64,000 nt of DNA from Acinetobacter amyesii (GTDB lineage: Bacteria > Pseudomonadota > Gammaproteobacteria > Pseudomonadales > Moraxellaceae): positions 175,178 through 239,177 of the forward strand of contig NZ_MVKX01000001.1 of NCBI RefSeq assembly GCF_002018365.1, written 5' to 3'. The position numbers and the translations under genes were made by a program. Below the pieces are notes generated by a model. It was given only the letters and a program-made list of their open reading frames with translations. It was not told where the DNA came from and did no database searches. Position 1 is the first letter of the stretch; each line of letters starts with the position of its first letter. Below, piece after piece: positions 26,370 to 35,583 of this stretch.

Positions 26370-27374
26370 TCATTGAACAGTTGAAAGAAACTTTAAATAT
26401 GGCAACGCCATTAACTGCTCCGCTTCTAAGATAGGCATATGACCAACATGGTCTAAAATCAGAGGCTTTTCGGCTTTTTTAAATAAGCGTCTCAGTTCTT
26501 CTGCCACTTCAACATTGATAATCTGATCTTGCTTCCCCCAGATAATGAACACAGGTGAATCAATGCCTCGTGCAGCTAAAGCAAAGGACTCCGGCGTATA
26601 CAAGGTCGCCATTTTTTGCAGTTGCTCCACCATTTTATTGGTTTGCTTAGACTGAACTATCATCAGCTTTTCTTGCCCAGTTTTTAATTCTTGTGGAATA
26701 AAAGGCGGAGATTGCATCACGACCTTCATCACGCGATCAAAATCACCAGTTTTTCTGACCACTAGCTCTGCAAGCTTTGCCGTATCTTTTAAATACACTG
26801 TATTGCTCGACTTAAAGACACCTGCCGAATCCACCAACAATAAAGATTTCACTTCTAAGGGATACTGAGCGCTATAGAGCATGGCTATTGCACCACCCAT
26901 CGAATGCCCTGCGATATGTAAATTTGGATCTAACTTTGCAACATCAATAAATCGTCGTAATTTTTCAGTTAAATTAGGAATTGATAGATCAAATTGATCT
27001 GCAACAAGGGTTTCTCCATGCGCTGGCAGATCAGGAATAATGACATGATAATTTGGCGTTAAATAACGGGCAACGCGGTTCCAATTATCACGCGTGCCTG
27101 ACAAACCATGCAGCAACAACAGCGTCGGTTTTCGTGGATCTCCTCCTTCACTGTATGTCCATTCGATTTCATTATTTTTGACTTTTTTACTGCTCAAGCC
27201 CGCCCAAGCTCTTTCCTGCTCTAGAACTTTTTGAAAGTTCAGTTCTGCAGCTTGGATACAACTGGCAACACTAATCGTTAATAGCATCAATATCATGTGC
27301 TTAAAATAATGATCTATCCACCGCAATAGCGGGTTTTTTAAACGTTTACATTGAGGCATATACAGAGATGTCAT
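26370..27374 (-). CDS. Alpha/beta hydrolase, probable lipase (family V-like)
   Basis: The 334-residue hydrolase has an N-terminal hydrophobic segment at 27-39 with a lipobox-like VASC (Cys39), so it may be a lipoprotein. The catalytic set is visible: oxyanion HGLSGTRDNW, nucleophile Ser158 in HIAGHSMGGA, acid in IIWGKQDQIIN and His in LDHVGHMPILE. The SKKVKNNEIEWTYSEGGDPR and LPAHGET segments recall the lipases of Psychrobacter and Moraxella (family V). Substrate is inferred. ATG 27374 has AAGGA nine bases upstream, which supports the long N-terminus. Confidence 0.83.
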   Translation of the reverse strand: MTSLYMPQCKRLKNPLLRWIDHYFKHMILMLLTISVASCIQAAELNFQKVLEQERAWAGLSSKKVKNNEIEWTYSEGGDPRKPTLLLLHGLSGTRDNWNRVARYLTPNYHVIIPDLPAHGETLVADQFDLSIPNLTEKLRRFIDVAKLDPNLHIAGHSMGGAIAMLYSAQYPLEVKSLLLVDSAGVFKSSNTVYLKDTAKLAELVVRKTGDFDRVMKVVMQSPPFIPQELKTGQEKLMIVQSKQTNKMVEQLQKMATLYTPESFALAARGIDSPVFIIWGKQDQIINVEVAEELRRLFKKAEKPLILDHVGHMPILEAEQLMALPYLKFLSTVQ

Positions 27375-27511
27375 CCGCTTAATCCTTGTCGTGATGAGTT
27401 ATTTCTTCTTTATATTATTTTTTGAGAACACCAATCTACGATGCTAGAGTCGATATTTCATTTGCCAAATCATTTAAATAAAAATTATATCTGTCAATTT
27501 AAGCCAAAAAA

Positions 27512-27531
27512 AACCAGCTCGGAAGCTGGTT
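27512..27531 (-). terminator. Hairpin downstream of the Big-repeat gene
   Basis: AACCAGCT (27512-27519), loop CGGA, AGCTGGTT (27524-27531), with an A run on the left (T run on the minus strand). It is nearly identical to the hairpin at 29021-29048. Confidence 0.85.
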
Positions 27532-27538
27532 CAAATTT

Positions 27539-28876
27539 CTAAGCAAGCCAATCGGACGGTGTCAGTGGAGCTTCAATGAGTAAGCTTGAATATTCAAGCG
27601 CAGGAAGCATAGATGGCGGATTTGAAACGTCGCTGCCCAATGCAATCAAATCCTGTTCCTCGGTATGCAATACAATTGGGACTTCATTCGCATCCTGCAA
27701 AAGCGTATCTAGATTGATCACAGATTGGATAGGCTCATTTGGACTATCAATTTGGTTTTCAGTTTGTTCATCACTTACCAGTAAAATCTCTGTAAGTTCA
27801 GCAGATGATTCAGATTGTGCAAGAATCAGTTTAGCTATTGAGATTTCAGACGATTGAACACCACGACTGTCTTCAGCCACGATTGTTGCAAAGCCACCAT
27901 TTTGAATCGGGTTATCCATCGACCAGAAACCACTTTCATTGGCATAGGTCACGTACTCTTGACCATTGGCTGTCACAATGATTTTAGCCTGTTGAAATGC
28001 ATTTCCTTCGAGTTTTTCACTGTTTAGCGTCACTTCTGGCGCCGGCAGTACATAGCTTGGATTTTCAGGCGGGGTCTGAATAAATGGAAATGCCAAGCCA
28101 ATCGCAGGAGATTGCTGACCAAATTGATCTTCAACAACAATCATCAACGTACCGCCTTGTGCCACTGGATTTTCTATTGACCAATCACCATTTTCATCAA
28201 CCTGAATACGATAGACCGCTTGATCCGACTCAATCACAACAGTCGTATTTGGTGCGGCAGTACCTGATATCACCGCGCCAGACTCTAAAATCGTAACAGC
28301 TTGCGGTAAAATGATTTGCGCTGTATGCAACACCTCAGAACGATGACCATCCTGATCTATTGCCACAACACTTATTGCACCAGTGGTCGTTAAAGGATTA
28401 AGCATCGACCAATCGCCATTTTCATCAGCAACTGTTATAAACTCTTGCTCACCATAGGTCACAACTACCGTATTTCCTGCTTCAGCTTTACCTATCAAGT
28501 ATTCACCTTTTTCAAGAATTTCTGGCATCTTTGGTAGCACACTTGGTTCTGCAATTGGTGCAATCATTATTGCCTCTGATCTTGCACCATGATGATTTAC
28601 CGCATAAATTGTGGCAACTTCGCCCTCTTTAACTGGATTATCAATCTGCCAATGTCCTTGTTTATCCACTTTGACCCGTGTAACAGTTTCACCGACTGAA
28701 ATGATCACCCAAGTTTTTGGCTCTGCCGTGCCAGTTAAAAGGTCATTTAGTCCTGTCACTTCTGGTGTTGAGGGAATATGCTGATGCTGCGATTTCCCCT
28801 GAATCAGCAACTGCTTTATTTCAACTTGTCCCAAAATATTTTTTAAAATACCGTTTAAATCTCTTATCTTTTGCAT
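27539..28876 (-). CDS. Bacterial Ig-like (Big-type) repeat protein
   Basis: A 445-residue acidic protein made of about four repeats of 75-85 residues (roughly 35-110, 111-188, 189-270, 272-350). Each repeat has the pattern GTAAPNTTVVI...VDENGDWSIENP...G...A.D..G..S, like the Ig-like repeats of Bap-type adhesins. No N-terminal signal peptide is seen (MQKIRDLNGILKNILGQVEI), and the last 95 residues are acidic and end in APLTPSDWLA. Secretion by a type I system or a loss of the rest of a larger adhesin are both possible. A GAGGG sequence sits nine bases before the ATG. No transporter gene is nearby. Confidence 0.75.
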   Translation of the reverse strand: MQKIRDLNGILKNILGQVEIKQLLIQGKSQHQHIPSTPEVTGLNDLLTGTAEPKTWVIISVGETVTRVKVDKQGHWQIDNPVKEGEVATIYAVNHHGARSEAIMIAPIAEPSVLPKMPEILEKGEYLIGKAEAGNTVVVTYGEQEFITVADENGDWSMLNPLTTTGAISVVAIDQDGHRSEVLHTAQIILPQAVTILESGAVISGTAAPNTTVVIESDQAVYRIQVDENGDWSIENPVAQGGTLMIVVEDQFGQQSPAIGLAFPFIQTPPENPSYVLPAPEVTLNSEKLEGNAFQQAKIIVTANGQEYVTYANESGFWSMDNPIQNGGFATIVAEDSRGVQSSEISIAKLILAQSESSAELTEILLVSDEQTENQIDSPNEPIQSVINLDTLLQDANEVPIVLHTEEQDLIALGSDVSNPPSMLPALEYSSLLIEAPLTPSDWLA

Positions 28877-29020
28877 AACACCCTCAAATCACATCATTAT
28901 ATTTTTTTAGGAAACAGCCTTCCCAAACTCAATTTAAGAGAATTATTTAAATAGTCAATTTTATTTAATCTTTGTTTTTAAAAGTTTTTCTTAAAGTGTG
29001 ATGCATTAAACTTAAACATA

Positions 29021-29048
29021 AAAAAACCAGCTCGAAAGCTGGTTTTTT
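29021..29048 (-). terminator. Terminator of ppiD
   Basis: AAAAAACCAGCT (29021-29032), loop CGAA, AGCTGGTTTTTT (29037-29048). A strong stem with A/T flanks, bidirectional in principle. Confidence 0.92.
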
Positions 29049-29062
29049 TAAAGCTGCCTTAA

Positions 29063-30928
29063 TTATTTAATTTTGGCATGATCTTTTAGATAACGTGTGT
29101 AGTCATCAAATTCTTGTTGACCACGAAGCTGTTGATAAAGTTTTGTTAACTCATCTAACTGCTCACCCGTTAATGCCGCATCAGATTGTTTGTTCACTGC
29201 AGTCACAGCAACCACAACCAATTCATTTGGTAGATTGGTGGTCGTAACAGACCAATGACCTGCTTTCGGCGCTTTTACGCTAAATGCAGCACGTTGAATT
29301 TCGCGTTTCAACAAACCATCCGCACGAGTGAATGTACCCGCATTTTCAAAGTTTAAACTGCCTTTTGCAACTGAAGCAGCAGGTTTTGCAGCAAACTCTT
29401 TCAATGTCGCTTGAATCTGGGCTTTTGCAGCATCAGACGCTTTCTTTTCAATCAGCTGAGTTTTCACATGCGCTTTCGCTTCAGCTAAGGTTTGAACACC
29501 TGCAGCATGATAGTTACGCACTTTCACCCAAACCACATCACCGTTTTTCAACTGAATGCTCGATGAAACATTACGTTCACCATTTTTAACATCATCGTTA
29601 AACAATTTAACTTTGACGTTTGCATCACTTAAAACTGGATGTTGCGATGCTAATGTTAAGCCGTTCAATGATTGTACTTTTACGCCTTTCACTTCTTGAC
29701 CCACGACATCGAGGGCATCACTGCTCACAACCATATCATTGAGGCTGTTTACAGTATCAGAAAAAACATTGGCTTTTTTCGAAGCAGCGACTTCTGCTTG
29801 CAGACGTGCTTTTTCTTGTTCAAATGAAGCCACTTTTACAGCTGGCACCACTTTTTCGATCAAGTGATAACCACTGTCTGTTTTCACAGGAGCTGTCACT
29901 TGACCAGCTTGAGCACCTTCAACTGCAGCATCAAACGCATCACCAAACACACCTTTTTCATAAGCAACCAGTTCACCACCTTTTGCTTTAGATTCAGGAT
30001 CTTCAGAGAATTGCGCTGCAGCTTGGTCAAAGCTTAAACCCGCTTTAATTTTAGCTTGAACACTTTCAGCCAATTTTTTAGCTTCGGCATCTGAACGACT
30101 GTCCGCAGTGATCATGATGTGCTTAACGAGTGGTTTAACTGACTTCTGTGCATTCTCAACAAAGCTGTTATACGCTTCTTTCAATTCAGCATCAGTTGCA
30201 GCTTCTACAGGTGCTGTAATATTGGCAGGTGTTAATACGACAAAATCTGCATCAACACTAGTTGCTTGCTTAAATTTGTTTTTATGCTGCTCATAATAAG
30301 CGGCAATTTCAGCATCAGATACTTTTACATTTTTCTTGTAATTTTCAAGATTAATGCTCGCCAACTGAATACTACGTTGTTCCGTTTGTAAGTTCGCAAT
30401 TTGCAAGATATCAAGCTTACTCACCAATGCATATTCCATAAATGTTGTAGACAACATTTTTAAAGCATGGTCTTTACGTAAATTATCAATGAATGTGCGG
30501 TTCGTCATACCAATCGATTCGAGGTATCTCCCAAACGCTTCATCTGAAAATTGGCCATTAACTTGGAAGCTTGGCTGCTGATGAATCATTTGCACAATTT
30601 GTGCATCACTCAAGCTAATGCCTAATTTATCAGCTTGTTGCAATAACAATTGGCGTGAAATCAAAGTATCCATCGCTTTATTGCTAATGAAATTTTGATT
30701 CAATAATGTTTCATCACCCTGAGCATATGCCAGATATTGTTCTTTTAATGAGTTCGTCAGTGCTTCGAGTTCTTTTTGAGAAATTTCAGTACCGTTTACA
30801 GTCTTTGCTGCATCTTTAGATCCACCACTAAAATATCCTTCAATACCTACAAGTGCTAAAGGGGTCAAAAACAAAACGAGCAAGACCTTGCCCAGCCAAC
30901 CCTTAATGACTTTACGAAACGATTCCAT
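29063..30928 (-). CDS. ppiD: Peptidyl-prolyl isomerase PpiD-like, periplasmic chaperone
   Basis: This 621-residue protein is anchored by one N-terminal helix (GWLGKVLLVLFLTPLALVGI, about 9-28) with the bulk in the periplasm. A SurA-N-like chaperone domain follows (DTLISRQLLLQQADKLGISL and FQVNGQFSDEAF), then one parvulin domain at about 260-360 (VKHIMITADSRSDAEAKKLA, FSEDPESKAKGGELVAYEKG, YHLIEKV), and a C-terminal SurA-like region. Length equals E. coli PpiD (623). It helps fold secreted and outer-membrane proteins. hupB lies just upstream on the same strand, the same order as in E. coli. Confidence 0.93.
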   Translation of the reverse strand: MESFRKVIKGWLGKVLLVLFLTPLALVGIEGYFSGGSKDAAKTVNGTEISQKELEALTNSLKEQYLAYAQGDETLLNQNFISNKAMDTLISRQLLLQQADKLGISLSDAQIVQMIHQQPSFQVNGQFSDEAFGRYLESIGMTNRTFIDNLRKDHALKMLSTTFMEYALVSKLDILQIANLQTEQRSIQLASINLENYKKNVKVSDAEIAAYYEQHKNKFKQATSVDADFVVLTPANITAPVEAATDAELKEAYNSFVENAQKSVKPLVKHIMITADSRSDAEAKKLAESVQAKIKAGLSFDQAAAQFSEDPESKAKGGELVAYEKGVFGDAFDAAVEGAQAGQVTAPVKTDSGYHLIEKVVPAVKVASFEQEKARLQAEVAASKKANVFSDTVNSLNDMVVSSDALDVVGQEVKGVKVQSLNGLTLASQHPVLSDANVKVKLFNDDVKNGERNVSSSIQLKNGDVVWVKVRNYHAAGVQTLAEAKAHVKTQLIEKKASDAAKAQIQATLKEFAAKPAASVAKGSLNFENAGTFTRADGLLKREIQRAAFSVKAPKAGHWSVTTTNLPNELVVVAVTAVNKQSDAALTGEQLDELTKLYQQLRGQQEFDDYTRYLKDHAKIK

Positions 30929-31021
30929 AAGTATTCCAATATTTTATTTGCGGTGAATTTTAACCGAAAACCCGAGATGAATGAATGCGATATATCAATT
31001 AATCACATTTACCAATAAAAA

Positions 31022-31042
31022 ACGCGCCAAATAATGGCGCGT
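31022..31042 (-). terminator. Terminator of hupB
   Basis: ACGCGCCA (31022-31029), loop AATAA, TGGCGCGT (31035-31042). An A run at left provides the T tail on the minus strand. Confidence 0.85.
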
Positions 31043-31060
31043 CTCATGTGCTTAATAAGA

Positions 31061-31333
31061 TTAAGCTACAGAATCTTTCAAGCCTTTACCAGCTTTGAAG
31101 CTAGGAACTTTGCTTGCTTTGATTTCTAAAGTCGCACCAGTTTGTGGGTTGCGACCAGTACGTGCAGCGCGTTCTTTAACGCTGAAAGTACCGAAACCAA
31201 CTAAAGTAACTGTATCACCAGCTTTTAATGCATTGGTAACTGCAGCAATTGTAGCATCTAAAGCTTTACCGGCATCGGCCTTAGATAATCCCCCATTTTC
31301 GGCAATTGCATCAATTAATTCTGATTTATTCAT
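31061..31333 (-). CDS. hupB: DNA-binding protein HU-beta
   Basis: The 90-residue histone-like protein has the HU/IHF signature [20 protein letters not shown] and the [20 protein letters not shown] start. It bends and compacts DNA as a homo- or heterodimer. The DNA-intercalating Pro of the beta-arm lies in TGRNPQTG. It is encoded directly upstream of ppiD. Whether to call it HU-beta rather than HU-alpha follows from gene order only. Confidence 0.96.
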   Translation of the reverse strand: MNKSELIDAIAENGGLSKADAGKALDATIAAVTNALKAGDTVTLVGFGTFSVKERAARTGRNPQTGATLEIKASKVPSFKAGKGLKDSVA

Positions 31334-31499
31334 GAAAATTACGTCCTCTTAATATCGTTTATTTAAGGTTCAAGAATTTGTATAAAACGCCATAACGCCT
31401 TTATAGCAATGCTTTAGGGTTAAACGCAATACTCCTCAACCTCTTTTTATAGAATTTTTTGACGAAAAAAACCTTGAAAATTCGATAATAGTAAAAAAG

Positions 31500-31970
31500 T
31501 TAGTATTTTTTTAGTATTTCGGCCCTCAGTTGGGCATTTTCTTCGGCCAATTGGTCAACTTTAGTATGTAATTGAAGTATAAGCCTTTCTAAGTGCTGTA
31601 AATCCTTTACAGTCACCAATCCTAAACGGTTTAAAGAATGATTAACACCATTATCTAAAATTTTTTCTACTTTATCTTTCGTATCGGTTACAGATTCTTT
31701 GGCTTTTTCTGAAACTTTTTCGACAGTTTGATCTGCAATATCAATCGTTTTGGACTCAAGCTCCTCTCCAACTTTGACTAAAGAGTCAAAAAGCTTATTT
31801 CCTTCACCCTCAGCACGTGAAAAAGCACCTAATCCAGCCAACCAAATCTGTTTGGTATATTTGCGAAAATCCATTTTAGAGCGACGATCAGAATGACTAC
31901 GTACGCGAGTTTTAGCGGGCTTTTCTGATGTCTCTTGTGCATCGTCAATTATGCTTTCTGTATTTTCCAT
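31500..31970 (-). CDS. Phasin family protein
   Basis: A 156-residue, highly charged helical protein of the poly(hydroxyalkanoate) granule-associated (phasin) type. The family core is YTKQIWLAGLGAFSRAEGEG followed by a long amphipathic helix (FDSLVKVGEELESKTIDIAD) and a C-terminal leucine-rich coiled coil (LERLILQLHTKVDQLAEENA). The N-terminus is basic and disordered. No PHA synthase is in the window, so a granule role is inferred from the family. ATG 31970 is used; a GTG at 31979 sits closer to an AGGAGA sequence and cannot be excluded. Confidence 0.82.
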   Translation of the reverse strand: MENTESIIDDAQETSEKPAKTRVRSHSDRRSKMDFRKYTKQIWLAGLGAFSRAEGEGNKLFDSLVKVGEELESKTIDIADQTVEKVSEKAKESVTDTKDKVEKILDNGVNHSLNRLGLVTVKDLQHLERLILQLHTKVDQLAEENAQLRAEILKKY

Positions 31971-32177
31971 AATCCGCACTTCTCCTGATTATTTTATGTG
32001 CACAGCAACATGTGATTCTTCATTTTAACAACATAATAGCAAACATATGACTTGATAGATTGATTAAACTGTTCTACAAAGCTGGTGAATTACCAACTTT
32101 TTGGTATATTCTAAGTTCCTCTAGAGCAGGATGCTCAGTTTCCAGTGCTTTCAGATTTTAACAAGGACATTTTTTTT

Positions 32178-32825
32178 ATGAGTGATACGCAACAAACACA
32201 AGCTCAACCACATTTGTTGCTTACTATGACCCTGATTGTTTTAGAAACGATTTTTACTTTCATTTTAAAACATGACCGTGTTGTAGCATTACAAGCTAAA
32301 AAATTTGTTGATCAAAAAGTCGCACTGAAAATAAATAGCTACATCCCTTATTTTGACTTTTATGTTCAGTTTACTGAGCACGGTATTCTGTTCGACACGA
32401 AATCTCCAGATAAAGCCATCGACCTTGATGTCCGCACGACACTAATGGATTTGGTGAAAATTTTTGTATTTGGTAATCGTAAAAGCATCAAAACCATGCG
32501 GATCGATGGTGATGTGGTTCTAAAAGATGAATTTCGTGATTTGGTTTCTTTATTTAGTGTGCCGAAAATTTTATCTGACTGGAAACACTGGCTGTCTGAA
32601 CCTGTCGAAGAAAACGATATCGTTGCGTCTAAAAAACGTATTGCCCCACTTTTAGAAAAAATCGAACAGCAACGCTCTAAAATCAACACACTGCAAGTTG
32701 AAGTTAAACAATACAAAAACCGTATTAAGCGTATCGAACGTCGTCAAAAGCGGATTAATATCGCTTTTAGTCTAATATCTGTTCTTTTAATAACGTTATT
32801 AGTGTATAATGTGTGGTTCAAATAA
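32178..32825 (+). CDS. Tail-anchored SCP2/UbiJ-like protein, function unknown
   Basis: A 215-residue protein. The N-terminal 140 residues resemble an SCP2/UbiJ-type lipid-binding fold, including the pattern IDLDVRTTLMDLVKIFVFGN and MRIDGDVVLKDEFRDLVSLF; the likeness is moderate. Next comes a coiled coil (LLEKIEQQRSKINTLQVEVK, about 160-195) rich in Arg/Lys, and finally a single membrane helix (INIAFSLISVLLITLLVYNV) at the very C-terminus. The start at 32178 has AAGGA upstream. There is no ubiE or ubiB nearby. It is divergent from the phasin gene and ends about 50 bp before the isc promoter region. Confidence 0.6.
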   Translation: MSDTQQTQAQPHLLLTMTLIVLETIFTFILKHDRVVALQAKKFVDQKVALKINSYIPYFDFYVQFTEHGILFDTKSPDKAIDLDVRTTLMDLVKIFVFGNRKSIKTMRIDGDVVLKDEFRDLVSLFSVPKILSDWKHWLSEPVEENDIVASKKRIAPLLEKIEQQRSKINTLQVEVKQYKNRIKRIERRQKRINIAFSLISVLLITLLVYNVWFK

Positions 32826-32874
32826 ATACATAATTTTTCAGACAAAATAAAACAAATAAACAATCTCAAAAAAA

Positions 32875-32904
32875 CTTGACTATTTTAGTCAGGATTCATA
32901 AAAT
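32875..32904 (+). promoter_or_regulatory. isc operon promoter with IscR-type operator
   Basis: A -35 box TTGACT (32876-32881), a 17-bp spacer and a -10 box TAAAAT (32899-32904) precede iscR. The -35 and spacer contain the dyad TTGACTATTTTAGTCAGG, matching the known type 1 IscR site pattern (GACT-AT-rich-AGTC). Holo-IscR would thus block its own promoter when clusters are plentiful. Promoter and dyad are seen; binding is inferred. Confidence 0.75.
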
Positions 32905-32937
32905 CTGCACATCTAGACTTAACATGTGTATCGAATC

Positions 32938-33411
32938 ATGCGCTTAACAACTCGCGGTCGCTACGCAGTGACTGCTCTACTTGATCTAGCTTTGCAGCCA
33001 ACTGAACAAACGATCACTCTTGCAGAAATTGCAGCTCGTCAAACCATTTCAGTGGCCTATCTTGAGCAGTTATTTGCAAAATTAAAGCGTCACGGCTTAG
33101 TTTCCAGCATCCGTGGAGCAAACGGTGGTTATCACCTAGCTCGTAGTGCTGAAGACATCACTGTTTTGGAAATTATTGAAGCTGTAAATGAAACAGTTGA
33201 TGCAACCCGTTGTGACCACAAAGGCAACTGCCAAAATGGCGCAATGTGCTTGACTCACGATTTATGGCAGGAACTCTCCCACCACATTGCCGATTATCTT
33301 GCAAAAATCACCCTTGCTGACCTTGTAGCACGCGATAACGTTCAAACCGTATCTATTCGTCAAAATTCAGCAAACTTTGATTCAGCCCTTTTATCGGTTA
33401 CAGGTATTTGA
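32938..33411 (+). CDS. iscR: Iron-sulfur cluster assembly regulator IscR
   Basis: The 157-residue Rrf2-family regulator begins [19 protein letters not shown] with its winged HTH ([20 protein letters not shown]). The three cluster cysteines lie in [19 protein letters not shown] with the correct six-residue spacing, so it can hold a [2Fe-2S] cluster. It represses isc when the cell has enough clusters. ATG 32938 matches the family start; a GTG upstream is disfavoured. iscS starts one base after its stop codon. Confidence 0.96.
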   Translation: MRLTTRGRYAVTALLDLALQPTEQTITLAEIAARQTISVAYLEQLFAKLKRHGLVSSIRGANGGYHLARSAEDITVLEIIEAVNETVDATRCDHKGNCQNGAMCLTHDLWQELSHHIADYLAKITLADLVARDNVQTVSIRQNSANFDSALLSVTGI

Positions 33412-33412
33412 C

Positions 33413-34630
33413 ATGAAGCGTCCTATTTATCTTGACTATGCAGCAACTACACCTGTAGACCCTCAAGTCGCAGAACGTATGATGGAATGTCTAACGTTTG
33501 ACGGTACTTTTGGTAATGCAGCTTCTCGTTCTCATGCTTACGGCTGGCAGGCAGAAGAAAAAGTAGAATATGCACGTGAACAAGTTGCTAATCTAGTAAA
33601 AGCTGATCCACGCGAAATCGTTTGGACGTCTGGTGCAACTGAATCTGACAACCTTGCGCTTAAAGGTATTGCTCAGTTCTATGCATCTAAAGGCAAGCAC
33701 ATTATTACAAGTAAAATTGAACATAAAGCAATTCTTGATACTTGCCGCGAGCTTGAAGAAGAAGGCTTCGAAATTACTTATCTTGAGCCAGAAGCAAAAA
33801 CAGGTTTAATTACACCTGAAATGGTTCAAGCTGCCCTTCGTCCAGATACAATTCTTGTATCTTTGATGATGGTAAACAATGAAATCGGTACAACTACAGA
33901 TGTAGCTGCAATCGGTGAATTGACTCGTGCAAACAAAACTTATTTCCACGTAGATGCTGCGCAAGCTGCAGGTAAAGTAGAAATTGATCTTTCAACAATG
34001 AAAGTTGATTTGATGAGCTTCTCTGGCCACAAAATCTATGGTCCTAAAGGCATTGGTGCTCTTTATGTACGTCGTCAACCACGTGTACGTATTAAAGCGC
34101 AAATGCACGGTGGCGGTCATGAACGTGGTATGCGTTCTGGTACGTTAGCAACTCACCAAATCGTGGGTATGGGCGAAGCGTTCGAACTTGCAGGCAAAAA
34201 CCTACATGCCGAACAAACTCGTATTCGTGTACTTCGTGACAAACTTTGGAATGGCTTGCAAGGTCTTGAACAAGTCTTCCTGAACGGTCACCCAGAATAC
34301 AACGTTGCAAACTATCTAAACGTCAGCTTTAACTTTGTCGAAGGTGAATCGTTAATGATGGCACTTAAAGATTGCGCAGTATCTTCTGGTTCTGCATGTA
34401 CATCAGCAACTTTAGAACCATCTTATGTACTTCGTGCATTGGGTCTTTCAGATGAATTGGCTCATAGCTCGATTCGTTTCAGCTTTGGTAAATACACCAC
34501 TGAAGCCGATATTGACCATGTACTTGAAATTACTAAAGCAGCAGTTGAAAAACTACGTGATCTTTCACCGCTTTGGGACATGTACAAAGAAGGTATCGAC
34601 CTTAATTCTGTAGAATGGGCTGAACACTAA
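33413..34630 (+). CDS. iscS: Cysteine desulfurase IscS
   Basis: This 405-residue PLP enzyme removes sulfur from cysteine and passes it as a persulfide to IscU and other acceptors. The start [20 protein letters not shown] is exactly the IscS start. The PLP lysine is in [20 protein letters not shown], and the sulfur-carrying cysteine is in [20 protein letters not shown]. The C-terminal [19 protein letters not shown] tail, used for IscU docking, is present. Length matches E. coli IscS (404). Confidence 0.97.
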   Translation: MKRPIYLDYAATTPVDPQVAERMMECLTFDGTFGNAASRSHAYGWQAEEKVEYAREQVANLVKADPREIVWTSGATESDNLALKGIAQFYASKGKHIITSKIEHKAILDTCRELEEEGFEITYLEPEAKTGLITPEMVQAALRPDTILVSLMMVNNEIGTTTDVAAIGELTRANKTYFHVDAAQAAGKVEIDLSTMKVDLMSFSGHKIYGPKGIGALYVRRQPRVRIKAQMHGGGHERGMRSGTLATHQIVGMGEAFELAGKNLHAEQTRIRVLRDKLWNGLQGLEQVFLNGHPEYNVANYLNVSFNFVEGESLMMALKDCAVSSGSACTSATLEPSYVLRALGLSDELAHSSIRFSFGKYTTEADIDHVLEITKAAVEKLRDLSPLWDMYKEGIDLNSVEWAEH

Positions 34631-34734
34631 TTCATCCCGGTGAGATAGCTTTTATTTTAAGGCTATCTCATTGATTAACGTAATTTCACCCCCATATTAA
34701 TCTTAAGGCTGACCCCGAGGTTTGGAGAAGCGTC

Positions 34735-35121
34735 ATGGCTTATAGCGAAAAAGTAATTGATCATTACGAAAACCCTCGTAATGTTGGTGTTTTAGACAAA
34801 AATGCAGAAAACGTTGGTACAGGTATGGTCGGTGCACCAGCTTGTGGCGATGTTATGCGTCTACAGATTCAAGTTGATGACAACGGCGTAATTGAAGAAG
34901 CTCGCTTCAAAACTTACGGTTGTGGTTCAGCAATTGCATCTAGCTCATTAGTAACAGAGTGGCTAAAAGGCAAAACTCTTGATGAAGCTCAAGCAATTAA
35001 GAACATTGATATTGCAACTGAACTTGCACTTCCACCAGTAAAAGTACACTGCTCTGTACTTGCTGAAGATGCAATCAAAGCTGCTGTAGAAGACTACCGT
35101 AGCAAGAAAGTAAAAGCTTAA
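34735..35121 (+). CDS. iscU: Fe-S cluster scaffold IscU
   Basis: A 128-residue scaffold on which [2Fe-2S] clusters are built. The three cysteine ligands lie in [29 protein letters not shown] and [16 protein letters not shown], and the LPPVK motif recognised by HscA is intact. A GGAG ribosome-binding site precedes the ATG. The 104-bp gap from iscS has no strong terminator. Confidence 0.97.
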   Translation: MAYSEKVIDHYENPRNVGVLDKNAENVGTGMVGAPACGDVMRLQIQVDDNGVIEEARFKTYGCGSAIASSSLVTEWLKGKTLDEAQAIKNIDIATELALPPVKVHCSVLAEDAIKAAVEDYRSKKVKA

Positions 35122-35158
35122 TTGTTTACGTGTTTTAAAAAAGATTAACGGAGTTTTC

Positions 35159-35479
35159 ATGATTCATTTAACTGAAAATGCTGCAACTCATATCAGCAAT
35201 TACATCAAGAATCGCGGTAAGGGTGAAGGCATTCGCGTTGGCGTGAAAACTTCTGGCTGTTCTGGTCTAGCTTATGTACTTGAGTTTGTCGATGATATTG
35301 ACACGCATGACCAAGTATTTGATCAGTTTGGCGTAAAAGTATTCGTTGACCCAAAAAGCTTAGTTTATCTTGAAGGTATGGAGATGGACTATGTGAAAAA
35401 TGGTTTAAACGAAGGTTTTGAATTTAATAACCCGAATAAAAAAGGCGAATGTGGCTGCGGCGAATCGTTTACGGTTTAA
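35159..35479 (+). CDS. iscA: A-type Fe-S carrier IscA
   Basis: The 106-residue A-type carrier shows the three invariant cysteines in [15 protein letters not shown] and [11 protein letters not shown]. It passes clusters or iron to apo-targets. It lies 37 nt after iscU with an ACGGAG ribosome-binding site. Position within the isc operon distinguishes it from ErpA and SufA. Confidence 0.96.
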   Translation: MIHLTENAATHISNYIKNRGKGEGIRVGVKTSGCSGLAYVLEFVDDIDTHDQVFDQFGVKVFVDPKSLVYLEGMEMDYVKNGLNEGFEFNNPNKKGECGCGESFTV

Positions 35480-35583
35480 GCCATTTCCACGCTCCTTTTT
35501 CGCATTAAAACAGTGTAAAATTCACTGTTTTAATTGTATTTAAAGCAACACTTTTTGCACCTCTATTGTGGACACCATCTCCC

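Noticed and set aside
27539..28876. Big-repeat gene as part of a type I secretion operon
   Set aside because: No ABC transporter, membrane-fusion or TolC-type gene is adjacent; neighbours are a lipase gene and ppiD.
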